Source: Novakomyces olei
Taxonomy: Eukaryota > Ascomycota > Novakomycetes > Novakomycetales > Novakomycetaceae
Length of the DNA: 64,000 bases
Direction: 5' to 3'
Assembly (NCBI GenBank): GCA_016906335.1
Contig: JADEYG010000004.1
Coordinates: 124,001-188,000, forward strand
Each line of letters begins with the position of its first letter. Position 1 is the first letter of the stretch. This document shows positions 10,883 to 23,224 of this stretch, in pieces. The notes beneath the pieces are model-generated. The model was not told the origin of the DNA and did no database searches. It saw only the letters and a list, made by a program, of their open reading frames with translations. The position numbers and the translations under genes were made by a program.

Positions 10883-12436
10883 GCCTGATTTGCAGGTGGC
10901 GCTAGAGGACGCTGGTAAAAGCATACATGACTCTGGAAATATGGAGTGTTGCAGAAACAGATTGCCTGTACCTGTAGTGTATTCGTTACGCGTCTATAAT
11001 TCTCCGCCTATTACATCTCCTGAATTCACGTGCCTATGATATCTCCTCCGTAACCCTCCAAATAGTCAATGTTAAATTGGAAATGACGTCTATAGCACAA
11101 ACATCTCCCAATACAATTTCAGAGCACTGTCCGTCTGTGCTGATCGCCGTCCTGTGTCACATACTGCTACATGTCTTGGCGGAAAACCCTTACAGTAGAT
11201 CTATTCAAGATTTCTTTTTTAAGATTTCAAAGATTTAAAGGATTTAAAAGACTTGAAAGATTTAAAAAATTACTTTTAAAAATTACTTTTTAAAAATTAC
11301 TTTCCAAGTTTTCAAAGTTTTCTTTTAGTATGCTTCCTTAATTATATCACTCGTCATCTCGCGTATAGCCCGTCGGCAGGCATTTCCCGATCAGGATATA
11401 ATGAATACGCGACACATTGCTAGCTCGGTAGTCGGTACCGTTTACCCGATTGGGCTGCGTCCCACTGAACTAGGCCCCTTTTCTTCCAGACCTTGGTCTC
11501 TCGCCGTACTGTGTAATTGCGACATTTTGGAGTAAATGAATGATCACTAATCGTTGCTATTAGTGGATGAAAATGTCGGCCTGCTCCCTTTGACATCAGT
11601 GCAAAGTAATCGCGCAGCAGAGGTGTCATCGGCCTTGGCAGGGTGGTTTGTAAGCGGATAAGTACTGCGTTTATTTGCTTTTTTCGTTCCCGCCTCAGAA
11701 TCGGAAGACGTTGCGGTTTGACTGCGGCTAAACAGCGGCTTTGCTCAGTCAGTGTCGAGTCAGTGCCGAGTCAGTGCCGAGTCAGTGCCGAGTCAGTGCC
11801 GAGTCAGTGTCGAGTCTAGTATCCACGTCAGCGGTACAGATCCGGGACAGGCTGCAGAGCAGCAGGCAGTTTAACTAAACAAAGGCAGATTGCAGGCAGA
11901 TCGCAGGCATATTTGCTGGCATAATTGACCAGTGCAATTCACAGCAAGGGCCATAGTATATAGGCTCGGCTCGTTTACCCTTTGCCAGCAGAGATCTTGC
12001 TGCCGGCCAATAAATCGGCAAATAAATAACTGATCGTCCACCGATCTCGGTGGATCGAACTCGTCCGGCCAAAGCTGCTTGGTTGGAGCTTTATTCTATT
12101 CGGTTCAATTTCGTTCTTGAGTGATCTTTTGTCTGAACGAGTTTGCGCTCAATTGGCTCTGACAAGTGTCCGCCGAATAGTTTGGTATTTTTTTTACCAG
12201 ACTACTCTACTACTTTTCCACTTTACTACTTTTCCACTTTCGCCGACTTGATCGATCTGGTACAGATCAATTTACCTCTTTACTCGAGGGCTAAACGGCA
12301 TCAGCGCTTGTCTACTCGAGGCTGATCCTCTACTTTTCCTCTACTTTTCCTCTTCTCTTCCTTAACTTTCCTTACTTTTCCTTCCTTAACCCTACACGAT
12401 TACTGTGGTCGGCTACAGATTGGACAGCATGCACGC
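10883..12436. promoter_or_regulatory. Long leader/promoter of the Zn2Cys6 gene
   Basis: 1554 bp without a convincing gene. It holds A/T-rich runs near 11215-11320, an 11-bp tandem repeat at about 11747-11816, and a long C/T-rich tract at about 12330-12395, a common feature just upstream of fungal starts. Short frames such as 11420-11629 show no family resemblance. Confidence 0.5.
11747..11816. repeat. 11-bp tandem repeat GAGTCAGTGCC
   Basis: About six head-to-tail copies of an 11-bp unit (variant GTGTC at both ends) lie 620-690 bp upstream of the transcription-factor start. Each unit contains GAGTCA, close to the Gcn4/AP-1 core TGAGTCA but with C in place of the first T. Confidence 0.85.
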
Positions 12437-12440
12437 ATGA
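12429..12440 (+). promoter_or_regulatory. Minimal uORF overlapping the main start
   Basis: ATG CAC GCA TGA occupies 12429-12440. Its TGA (12438-12440) overlaps the main ATG (12437-12439) in the arrangement ATGA. A three-codon uORF ending on the main start could limit or couple initiation of the regulator. Seen directly; effect is inference. Confidence 0.5.
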
Positions 12441-14749
12441 GCGACGAGGACCGACCCGCTACAGAAATGTCGACTCATACAACAGTCGCGGCTATGCCCA
12501 CGCTGCCTTCCTTCTCCTATTTCCAAATGTCAACACTCGGCAGCCAAATGCCCTCGAATGAGGCCGAGTCTCAACAGCCTTATATGGCACACTACAATGG
12601 ACATGTTCCCCCACCGGCTCCAGTGCTGCCGGCTCCACACCTCCACCAGCACCAGCACCATCCGTACAGTTTGGAGTACACACAGCCTCCGAACCAGGCG
12701 ATCCGGCCGCCGGCAATTTCGCCAATGGTCTACTACAATACGGCAAACGGCCCTCTGCGGACTCACGACCAGCTGCGGCGGGAAACTCGGCGGCGGACAA
12801 AGACGGGGTGCCTTACCTGCCGACGTCGGCGTATAAAGTGCGACGAGGGCAAGCCAGAGTGTAACAATTGCTTGAAAACAAAACGGAAATGTGAGGGCTA
12901 TGCTATGCATCTAATTGTGCGCAAGGACGATATGACAGACACGCATCAGTCGCAAAACAGCCTTACCGGCGACACTACTAATGGCTCTATAAATATTAAC
13001 CCTAACCCTAACCCTAACCCTTCTACGTTGCCACAGGCGGCGCTGGGGTCGATGCCTTACTCGCAGGGCTCAACGTCCGACAGCGAACCTGCACTTGCGC
13101 CACTGCGCCACGATGAACGGATCAGTGTGCACTCTCTGCTCTCTATGAACGAAAGTGCCTCGCATGCTAATCTGCGGTACCCAGCCCAGGATTCTGATGC
13201 AAATAGAACTGCTGCTCCTAATCAAATAGAGCCCTTGCAGTCGCCAGTTCAGCAGGCCGACAGTTTTTTGTGGACAGAAAACGGACTTTCACGGTACTCG
13301 ACTCTTTTCCAGGCGTATGTTGCCTGGCTGGCTCCGACAATGAGCCTGCTGGAAGCCTTCCCCCCAGACGCAAACTTTTTAGTCTTGCCTAGTAATAGTA
13401 ATAGTAATAGCAACAGCAACAGCAACAGCTGTGGCAGTGGCAGCAATAGTAACCAAGAAGCGGTGGCCGATTTCCTGCGTGGTTTTTGGACACTCTCTGT
13501 CCCCGAGGCGGCAATGCGAGACGAGTTTGTTGCCTTTGCCGTACTAACTTTTACAATGATTACGTACTGCCGAACGTGGTGGGCCAGGCCGGTTCCGCCC
13601 TTGACGAGTCTTTTACCGGAGCAGTCGTCTCCGCACTTGCTCAGTGGTGGTCATACTGCTCTGGCCTTTTACCGCTGTGTCATTGAGCACTATAAGCCTT
13701 CTTGCCAGTCAGTGCAATCGCCGGACGGACCAAGTATCGAGAGTCTTTTGGCGTTTTGCCTTTTAGCCGCTGCTGAATTGCAAGTACCAGACTCGGCAGA
13801 GCAGTCTAGCCCTGTTGGTTCTGTGGAAAAGTCTGCAGACAGGTCTATGACGGTGGACAAGACTGGTGCTGAGCAGTCTTGCTCCGTCCCTGATCTAGGC
13901 GGGATGCTGCCGAGTGTTGACAGGGCGGTAGGGGCACTGGCAGTGCCGTTGCCGCCTGAGCGTGAAGGCGAGAAACTGGCGAGAGAGTTGCTGGATTTTA
14001 TGCTCTTGCGAGAGATTGTTATTGCCTACCTGTCGAATGGCCGAGTCCCCGAGTCAGCCAGGCGGCACTGTGCCAGGGCCTTTGCAGAATTCAGCCCACG
14101 TGGGCCGCTGCATACGGTTGTAGGCGCGTCTGATACGCTTTTGCTCGTTATTGCTCGAGCAATTGCTGCTGACGGGGGCTTGTCAGCACTTGCAAGGGCG
14201 TCTCTGGAAGACTGGAAGACTGGATTAAAGCCCTCGTTTCTGCCAATGCGTACCCTATCGTCTTCACGATCCGGTTCAGCTTCGCCTGTGTCTGTCAGCG
14301 GCAGCAGCAATTTTGTTGCAAACCAAGAACTGCTGGAAGATTACCTGCATCCCTCAGAGGCAGCGTTTCATATGATCCATCGAATGGCATTGCTGCGACT
14401 TGAGCAGCAGAATCCAAGCCAGGATTCACATTTACAGAGGCAGCATATTCTGGCACTGGTCAGAATAATCAGAGGGCTTTTGCAGCACAGTGTGAGCCAT
14501 GGCCTCAGCTTAAAGCTGTCTGGCAGTCGGGAGCATTCGCCTCCACTGGATATAAAGGCAGTAGGCAACGATCCAGCAATGACGATACACGGATCCGCTA
14601 ATGCGGCCACTGCGGGTGCCCTGAACGTGGCTCAGAGCTTTTTGCCTGCGCTTCTTTTGCTGAGCAGTGAGGACGCAGAGCTGCAGCAGACCGTAAGGGG
14701 CCTGGAAGCCGAAGTCGCGTACCGCGTATGTGAGGAGGCAGATGTCTAG
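12437..14749 (+). CDS. Zn2Cys6 fungal transcription factor
   Basis: Single-exon 770-residue regulator. The binuclear zinc cluster lies at residues 125-152 (CLTC, KCDEGKPEC, CLKTKRKC; cysteines 125, 128, 135, 142, 145 and 152), preceded by a basic stretch RRETRRRTKT. The N-terminus is Pro/His/Gln-rich. A linker carries four Asn-Pro pairs (188-195) encoded by telomere-like repeats and, further on, an Asn/Ser run from an AGTAAT-type microsatellite near 13391-13450. From about residue 280 to the end the sequence is Leu/Ala-rich, consistent with the fungal transcription-factor middle region. No specific orthologue is recognised, so target genes cannot be stated. Located in the nucleus by family. 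Confidence 0.88.
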   Translation: MSDEDRPATEMSTHTTVAAMPTLPSFSYFQMSTLGSQMPSNEAESQQPYMAHYNGHVPPPAPVLPAPHLHQHQHHPYSLEYTQPPNQAIRPPAISPMVYYNTANGPLRTHDQLRRETRRRTKTGCLTCRRRRIKCDEGKPECNNCLKTKRKCEGYAMHLIVRKDDMTDTHQSQNSLTGDTTNGSININPNPNPNPSTLPQAALGSMPYSQGSTSDSEPALAPLRHDERISVHSLLSMNESASHANLRYPAQDSDANRTAAPNQIEPLQSPVQQADSFLWTENGLSRYSTLFQAYVAWLAPTMSLLEAFPPDANFLVLPSNSNSNSNSNSNSCGSGSNSNQEAVADFLRGFWTLSVPEAAMRDEFVAFAVLTFTMITYCRTWWARPVPPLTSLLPEQSSPHLLSGGHTALAFYRCVIEHYKPSCQSVQSPDGPSIESLLAFCLLAAAELQVPDSAEQSSPVGSVEKSADRSMTVDKTGAEQSCSVPDLGGMLPSVDRAVGALAVPLPPEREGEKLARELLDFMLLREIVIAYLSNGRVPESARRHCARAFAEFSPRGPLHTVVGASDTLLLVIARAIAADGGLSALARASLEDWKTGLKPSFLPMRTLSSSRSGSASPVSVSGSSNFVANQELLEDYLHPSEAAFHMIHRMALLRLEQQNPSQDSHLQRQHILALVRIIRGLLQHSVSHGLSLKLSGSREHSPPLDIKAVGNDPAMTIHGSANAATAGALNVAQSFLPALLLLSSEDAELQQTVRGLEAEVAYRVCEEADV
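12998..13021. repeat. Telomere-like (AACCCT)4 inside the Zn2Cys6 gene
   Basis: Four perfect AACCCT units in frame, encoding Asn-Pro pairs at residues 188-195. Confidence 0.9.
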
Positions 14750-15367
14750 AGTTCTCTTGTAGAGCTGGCGGGTCAAAAGTTTTAGCGTGTGGCATTTAGA
14801 GATTGCATTTTAGAGGACCGAGTTGATCAGAATGACGAGTTTTAGCAAAGTATGGCACGTATGAATGAATATATTGAAAATTTGTACCAATACCCTTCTT
14901 TTTTACGTGCAATAGAGAATGGATTAGCATGAATACTGAGCCACAACTGACTTGGATCGGGTATTGATTGTAGAATAATTAATGTTGTTTACTGGCAATT
15001 GTAGGAAGTCATATCGGCGTCGAACGCGTCCGTTTGTGGACGCGGTATTACCACTTTTTACCACTTTCTTTTTTTTTTTTTTTTTTGTAACTGATGATGC
15101 TTATTCCATAAATTGGTCTTTTCGAATACTATTGCATCATTGTAAGCTCTATTGTCATTATATAGAATTATATTTAATATTTTCATACATTTAATATTTC
15201 CCTTATGTTTAATATTTCCATTGTATATCCATCTAATTCATCCAATATATTCTGAAATATTCGATTAATATAACCAAATAAATTACTAGATTACATACTG
15301 CATACGATAATCAGGCATCATAATATAAGGAAGCGAGTGTCAATCGCCTTTTAAAAAATTTGACTGC
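14750..15367. other. Intergenic gap before OLA1
   Basis: 618 bp, AT-rich, with a T-run at about 15066-15087. Should contain the 3' UTR of the transcription factor and the OLA1 promoter. Nothing else seen. Confidence 0.4.
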
Positions 15368-17371
15368 ATGAAGAGCAGTGTCCTTCTGCCAATTGCGCAA
15401 CGGACACGGGTATCACAGTATTGCAGAGTACCATATTTCCAATCGCCGCCGCTCAATTATAACACTTGCGGGCGACAGCTGTCTCAATTTTCGTCGACCA
15501 CACAGCTTGGAGCAGTAAAACGCAAAATGCCTCCCAAAAAGCAGCAGCCTGTAGAGCGATTGCAGCTCGGACGGCCCGGAAACAATCTCAAGATGGGTAT
15601 CGTCGGTATGCCCAACGTGGGCAAATCTACGTTCTTCCAAGGTATGACGAATCTACGAGAAAATAGCAATAGCAATTCAATGGAATATCAAGTTGATTGA
15701 TTATTTGTGGCATCGTTTAAATACAAAGGGCAAAGAAGAGGGAAAGAGTATAATCGGAAACGCAATAAGTGAAATGAAAATAAGTTAAAAAGAAATAAAG
15801 AAAAAGAAATGACCGAAAAAGATTTCAGGCACAATTGACCCTTCAAACTCGAGTCTTTTCTGTACTAATTGAAGCCATTACGAAATCGTACCTCGGCAAT
15901 CCTGCCAATTTTCCTTACGCTACAATTGATCCCGAAGAGGCCAAAGTCATTGTTCCTGATGAACGATTCGATTGGCTGTGCCAATTATACTCGCCCCCTT
16001 CTAAAATTCCTGCGAACCTTACAGTCTATGATATTGCAGGCCTAACGAAGGGCGCTAGCACTGGCGCAGGTTTAGGAAATGCATTTTTATCCCATGTCCG
16101 GGCCGTGGATGCCATGTTCCAGGTAGTACGGGCGTTCGATGATGCGGAGATTGTGCATGTAGAGGGAGACGTTGATCCTATACGTGACCTCGAAATTATC
16201 CGCACAGAACTGCAGATCAAGGATATCGAATTTGTCGAGAAGCATTTGGAAGCGTTACGTAAAGTTACTCAACGTGGAGGACAGACACTAGAAGCGAAGC
16301 AGAAGCGGGAAGAGCAAGCGACAGTAGAGAAGGTACTGCATCATCTTGCCGTCGAGCACAAGGACGTTCGCAAAGCTGACTGGACCAACAAGGAGGTATG
16401 CACCTTTTAGTTTTCTTATTTTACAAGATAAAAGTAAAAGATAAAATGGATTTATTGTGGTGGGATTGTAACAGCGCCTTTGCCTTTGGCTTGCCTGTTG
16501 TTTTGATGACAAAAGGCTATACGCCTGATAACCCCAGCTCGTCGATTCTGCTTAGGAAACAGAACATGTGAGGATTTAAAATCTGAACTTATCCAAAACC
16601 ACAAAGCCAGCTTTTGTTTCGTTATGTACAATGCTAAATATTAGGTTGACGTGATCAATTCTTTGTTTTTGCTTACAGCAAAGCCAATCAGTAAGTCCCT
16701 TTTGAGCAAAATTTTCCCTTTTCGAGAATATCGAATAGCTCCGTTTATTTCGTTGTTTATTTGCGTTTATCCAGCCCTTTTACCTTTTTCTATAATGCAA
16801 ATTTGGTGTCGTTTTTCCACAAAGATTGAATTAAATGTTTAAACCAATACTGCTTTACTAACCTTCAGTCTACCTCGTCAACATGAGCGAGCGCGACTTT
16901 TTGCGACAAAAGAACAAGTACCTTCCCAAAATCAAGGCTTGGATTGACGAGAAAAATCCGGGCGATTTAATGATCCCCTTTTCAGTGGGTCTTGAGGAAC
17001 GGCTGGCGCAGTTATCGCCAGAGGAGATTGAAGAGGAATGCAAAAAACTCAGCACACGTTCTATGCTGCCAAAGATCACGGTTGCTGGTTATCAGGCACT
17101 GAACCTGATCTACTATTTCACCTGTGGACCGGACGAAGTTCGTGCGTGGACGATCCGTAAAGGCACAAAGGCTCCACAGGCTGCTGGAGTTATTCACACC
17201 GATTTTGAGCGTACATTTATTCTTGCCAATATTATGTCTTTTGCGGATCTTAAAGAATTGGGCTCCGAGTCAGCAGTCAAGGCGGCCGGAAAGTATATGC
17301 AAAAGGGTAAAGAATACGTCGTACAGGACGGCGATATTTGCCACTGGCGCTCGGGCGCGGGCAAGCCATGA
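15368..17371 (+). CDS. OLA1: Obg-like ATPase Ola1 (YchF family)
   Basis: YchF-type P-loop ATPase linked to translation and stress responses in the cytosol. From the ATG at 15527, exons 15527-15641, 15875-16395, 16645-16690 and 16869-17371 give 394 residues, the same as yeast Ola1. Visible motifs: MPPKKQQ start, [12 protein letters not shown] (P-loop), [49 protein letters not shown] and the TGS-like end [19 protein letters not shown]. Two introns have strong branch boxes (TACTAAT, TGCTAAAT). An in-frame upstream ATG at 15368 adds 53 residues with many Arg/Ser and no Asp or Glu, a possible mitochondrial presequence; the span given includes it. Short form is firm, long form uncertain. Confidence 0.93.
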
Positions 17372-17707
17372 AAAGACTATTACACAAAACTATCATTCTA
17401 TCAAAAGAGATTATACTATTCTTTTGTCTTAACATTATCAATAATGTAACCTTGTCCTGGAACAGATGATAGATGCGTGGGGCAAATGTAGGCGGCCTCC
17501 CAAAGGGCCTTTGCGTATTACAAACATGGTTCTATCGTCAATGTAGAATTTGTCAAACCCTCTCCCATATGTTGAGTATAAAAATGAATTAGCAAGCAGA
17601 CCATATAATAATTACACTTAAACATTTGAACCGACCGATTTGCCTACATGTACAAGTTTGGATTACATATACAAACCCCATAATCAAATTCCGACCGCCC
17701 ACGCCGC
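17372..17707. other. Convergent 3' gap OLA1/DeSI
   Basis: 336 bp between two convergent stop codons; AT-rich UTR-like sequence and nothing recognisable. Confidence 0.4.
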
Positions 17708-18980
17708 CTATGCAGCTGACGGCTCTTGAGCATCAGCATACTCCGTACTAGCCTCGGAGATATGTGACGATCCTCGCTGCATCATTGGGGCCACTTCTGC
17801 CGGCGGAAGCATGCGCTGCCGCTCCGGGTCTTTGTTTAGAGAACGGCTATACGCACTTTCATCGTCCTCGTCACTAGAATCAGATTGAGCAGCAGCGGGC
17901 GGCTCAATCCATGCTGTTGGCACCATACAAGGCATACGCATTCCCACAGAAGCAGCTATACGTTAGTATGTCAAGGTTGGAGATTTTGAGGACACAAAGG
18001 AATGAAGACTTGTAGAATCGTTGAACTTGATTGAAGCAGAACCATGACACTGTGAAACAAACACTAAATAAAAACAATATAAAATAAAACAAAACAAAAC
18101 AAATAATAATACAATACTAATATAATTAATTAATTAATTAATTATAATAAAATAATTAAAAATAAAATAATTAAAAATAAAATAATTAAAAATAGAATAA
18201 TTAAAAGTGGATATTCAAGCCAGCAAATAACAAAGTTTGAAGATGAGCATGTACATTCGATGCTGTACATGTACAAACCTACCGCGATTGAGCCAAGCCG
18301 GTGCCGGAGAGCCAACGAGTTTCTGGCAAAGGTACGAAGTGAAATGGTTACAGTTGTGGGTGAGGAGATCGTACTGCGTCCCCAAAAATTCGCGTTTAGC
18401 CGTCTCGATCGCACGCGCGATCCGTTCTCCCGACTCGTATGTGAATCCGTGTAGAATACTTTCCCGGAAACGCGCCCCCGGCGGCTCGTGCCGAGGAGCC
18501 GTTGAGTATACTCCCGTTACGCCTTCGTACGCGTGGCCTCCATACGCCCATTCACGGCCTTCCACGACGACCCCCGAATGATATATGCCCATTCCAAAAG
18601 TCCATGTAAGGTTTGACAGTTTGCCCTCGGGCAAAAGGTCATAGACACTTGCATTAGCATTAGATCTTTGGCGCTTTCACAAGAAGATGGTGAAAATAAA
18701 GGTATGAAAAGAAAAGTGTGAAAAGAAAGGTATGAAAAGAAATAGTGACGAAAATAAAAGGCAATAACAAAAAGCGTCGAGGCTTGAGCGATGGCGTAGA
18801 GGCCGGGTGGAGCAGGAGGAGAAGGCGCTACACAAAAGAGGGAGAAAAGAGCGACAAAGGTGGATACTTTATATATACTTCTTTGCGCTTTGGCATTGAA
18901 GATTTTCTGGGCCGATTGCTGCCATTGTTCGAGCGTGAAGAAGAAGTCGAGTTCTTCTTTGCGTGCTTTGCGGCAGCCAT
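17708..18980 (-). CDS. PPPDE/DeSI-type deubiquitinating or deSUMOylating peptidase
   Basis: Papain-like PPPDE cysteine peptidase; relatives remove SUMO or ubiquitin. Exons 18868-18980, 18283-18647 and 17708-17955 encode 241 residues. Exon 1 is basic and Ser-rich, ending EVYI; the join yields INVYDLLP as in the family. Catalytic His is in GIYHSGV (about H61) and the nucleophile in THNCNHF (about C137), both present. LVGSPAPAWLNR and PCMVPTAWIEPP follow. The C-terminal 50 residues are acidic and Ser-rich. The second intron ends TACTAACGTATAG, a near-perfect branch and acceptor. A 15-bp AT repeat sits inside it. Substrate cannot be deduced. Confidence 0.9.
18147..18205. repeat. AT-rich 15-bp tandem repeat in intron
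   Basis: About four copies of AAAATAATTAAAAAT within the second intron of the DeSI gene. Confidence 0.8.
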
Positions 18981-19775
18981 TGCTGCTGCTTATTATTATG
19001 ACTCTATTTCAATTTTTATTATAATATACTATTATTCGATCTGGTTATTAATATACGATTATTCGATCTAGTTTTTAATATACTATTATACGAATTTAAA
19101 AACCTGAATGCCAGGCCCAGTTGAATCGGGCAGATTGTGGGGCGGCAATAATGTACTACTATTAATGTACAACTAATAATTTAACAAGAGTCCGCGGCAC
19201 TGTCAGCGGTGCTTGAGACTTTTCTGTTTAGCTATGTGCAATGAGCCAGTAGCAGACAAGCGTAGATTGTAAAGGATTGCTATTGGAAACGTAGCCGGCT
19301 GGGTTTGTGGAGGTATTTCTTGCACTGACTCCCTTGGCGGCAACCTTTGCCTTTATCATTGACAGGTAAGATTTACCTCCTCAGGCACACGCGTGCTTCA
19401 ATTACGGTCATTATAGAATGTATAGAGTTCTTGTCGGATATAGCAATGCATATATTCATAATCGTTTTATACTTTGCTAGTCCTGCTCGTGTACTGATTC
19501 TAGGATTTAAACATCTCTCCTATCAATGCCGCTTGAAACTGGACCTTCAATGTCTCTCTTTATTATATATAGCGTGAATAATACAATATGAATTTTGTGA
19601 ATACAATATGAAAATGAATTTTGGGAATAAGCTAATATGAAGGGACTGGGCTACGCTGCTCATGTTGAATAATGTAATAATAATTACAAAATAAATAAAT
19701 AATTAATTAATTAATTAATAATTAAATAACTAGGCGAAGCAGCAAGGCAGCGCGCGTTTTGCTCTCGTAGCCATC
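18981..19775. promoter_or_regulatory. Divergent promoter gap DeSI/DENN gene
   Basis: 795 bp between two divergent starts, including AT-rich ATTAATTA runs near 19700. A 76-codon frame at 19347-19577 shows no family features. Should contain both promoters. Confidence 0.4.
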
Positions 19776-21920
<2,145 letters not shown>

Positions 21921-22276
21921 CATGCATTAAATAAACAATCATTTGGTTTATTTAATTTTTATTATTTATTTAAAAGATTTGTTTGTTTATTCGAATAACT
22001 ATAGTCAATATAAAATGCACTACAATCAAACCTTGGGTTGAGGCCCAGAGCTTTCGTGCAAGCCAGGGTTAGTGCCTGCTTGTGTCGCACAGGGTCTAAA
22101 GTTCCAATTAAGCGCAGTCTAGGGTACTGGCTCTACAAAACCAGGCGGCTAGGATAAAAGGCGATGCAAATTTATGGTATTAACAGATTGAAGGCTATAG
22201 ACACAGGATGGAAAAGCAGACTTGTAAATAGTAGCAAATGCGATCAAAAGTTATGCATAAAAAAAGTACGCAAAAG
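21921..22276. other. Convergent 3' gap DENN/MIOX
   Basis: 356 bp between two convergent stops; nothing recognised. Confidence 0.4.
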
Positions 22277-23224
22277 CTACCAGTCGATCTCGCCAGGGAT
22301 GAACTCGTTGATGAGCTCCTTGTAGTAAGCTTTAGCAGCCTCAACGTCCACAAGATCGTCAGACTTGGAGTATAGGTCGTAAGGATTGAAACGGAGAACC
22401 CATTCCTTGAGCTCCCGGTCTTGTGCATCCTCCATCCACTCGTACTCGCCCTCGCGATGCCACGGGTAGAAAGAATGGAACCGGATCATGGCCAGAGCCT
22501 CCTTGGGCAGCTTTGAATTTTTAAGCACCTCGTACAAGTACTCGTCGTGGCCATAAGAGAGCATAACATTGGCCAGGCCACAGCCTGGCTTGTAGATTCC
22601 GTGCTCCGTATTGTAACGCTCATCACGGGCGTCAGGGTTTTCGTCAAACGACTTGTTCCCATAGACAATCTTGTCGGAGAAACGGCAGCCGACGGGGAAC
22701 GTGTCGCCCACGACAGACCATTGGCCTGGCGCTCCGAAAAAGTAGAGCAGTTTGCCTGTATCGTGGATGAGGCCAGTAAGCTGCATCCAACGAGGCTGAC
22801 CGTCACGGCGCATAGCCTCGGCAGACTGCAGAGCGTGGTCGATCTGTGTAAACTGTGTATCTGGATCAGACTCGTCCACCAGCGTGTTTAGCAGCTCCAG
22901 GGCATCCCACATTGTCATACGGGCATGCTTTCCCGGAGCAAATTTGGCACGCGCTTCCTCGTTGTACTCCACAGTCTGCTTTGTATGCTGCTCGTAGTAA
23001 AACTTGCGAACACGTTCATTCTCCTCTGAAAAGTTTCGGAATTCTTCCTTGTTCTTCTCTTTTGTCCAGTCCTTGTCGGCCTCTGCGTCTCCAGACTCGG
23101 CGAATGCCTGATTGGCTGTGAAACTCGTGTCGTCCGCGTACTTGCGCTGGTTGTACTCCTCCACCAGCTCTGTCGTAGACTCGAGTTGGTGTGCCGAAGC
23201 AACGTTCTGTAATGCCACCACCAT
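22277..23224 (-). CDS. myo-Inositol oxygenase
   Basis: Non-heme di-iron enzyme cleaving myo-inositol with O2 to D-glucuronate, the entry to inositol catabolism; cytosolic. Single exon, 315 residues, complete. Signature blocks: FRNFSEENERVRKFYYEQH (family N-terminus), TQIDHALQSAEA, LTGLIHDTGKLLYFFG with the HD metal pair, FPVGCRFSDKIVYGN, NTEHGIYKPGCGL, MLSYGHDEYLYEVL, and MIRFHSFYPWH. The C-terminus LINEFIPGEIDW is the usual family end. The start is the first in-frame ATG before QNVASAH. Absent from S. cerevisiae, so its presence is a useful taxonomic clue. Divergent from the 2-hydroxyacid dehydrogenase gene across about 2 kb. Confidence 0.96.
   Translation of the reverse strand: MVVALQNVASAHQLESTTELVEEYNQRKYADDTSFTANQAFAESGDAEADKDWTKEKNKEEFRNFSEENERVRKFYYEQHTKQTVEYNEEARAKFAPGKHARMTMWDALELLNTLVDESDPDTQFTQIDHALQSAEAMRRDGQPRWMQLTGLIHDTGKLLYFFGAPGQWSVVGDTFPVGCRFSDKIVYGNKSFDENPDARDERYNTEHGIYKPGCGLANVMLSYGHDEYLYEVLKNSKLPKEALAMIRFHSFYPWHREGEYEWMEDAQDRELKEWVLRFNPYDLYSKSDDLVDVEAAKAYYKELINEFIPGEIDW

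Noticed and set aside
11747-11816. CRISPR-like array
   Set aside because: Units are contiguous with no unique spacers and the genome is eukaryotic; it is a simple tandem repeat.
10883-12436. tRNA genes in the intergenic gaps
   Set aside because: I looked for the GGTTCRA B-box and A-box pairs by eye in all large gaps and found no cloverleaf-compatible pair; a tRNA scan would be decisive.
19347-19577. 76-codon frame in the DeSI/DENN gap
   Set aside because: No motif, no splice partners and promoter location.
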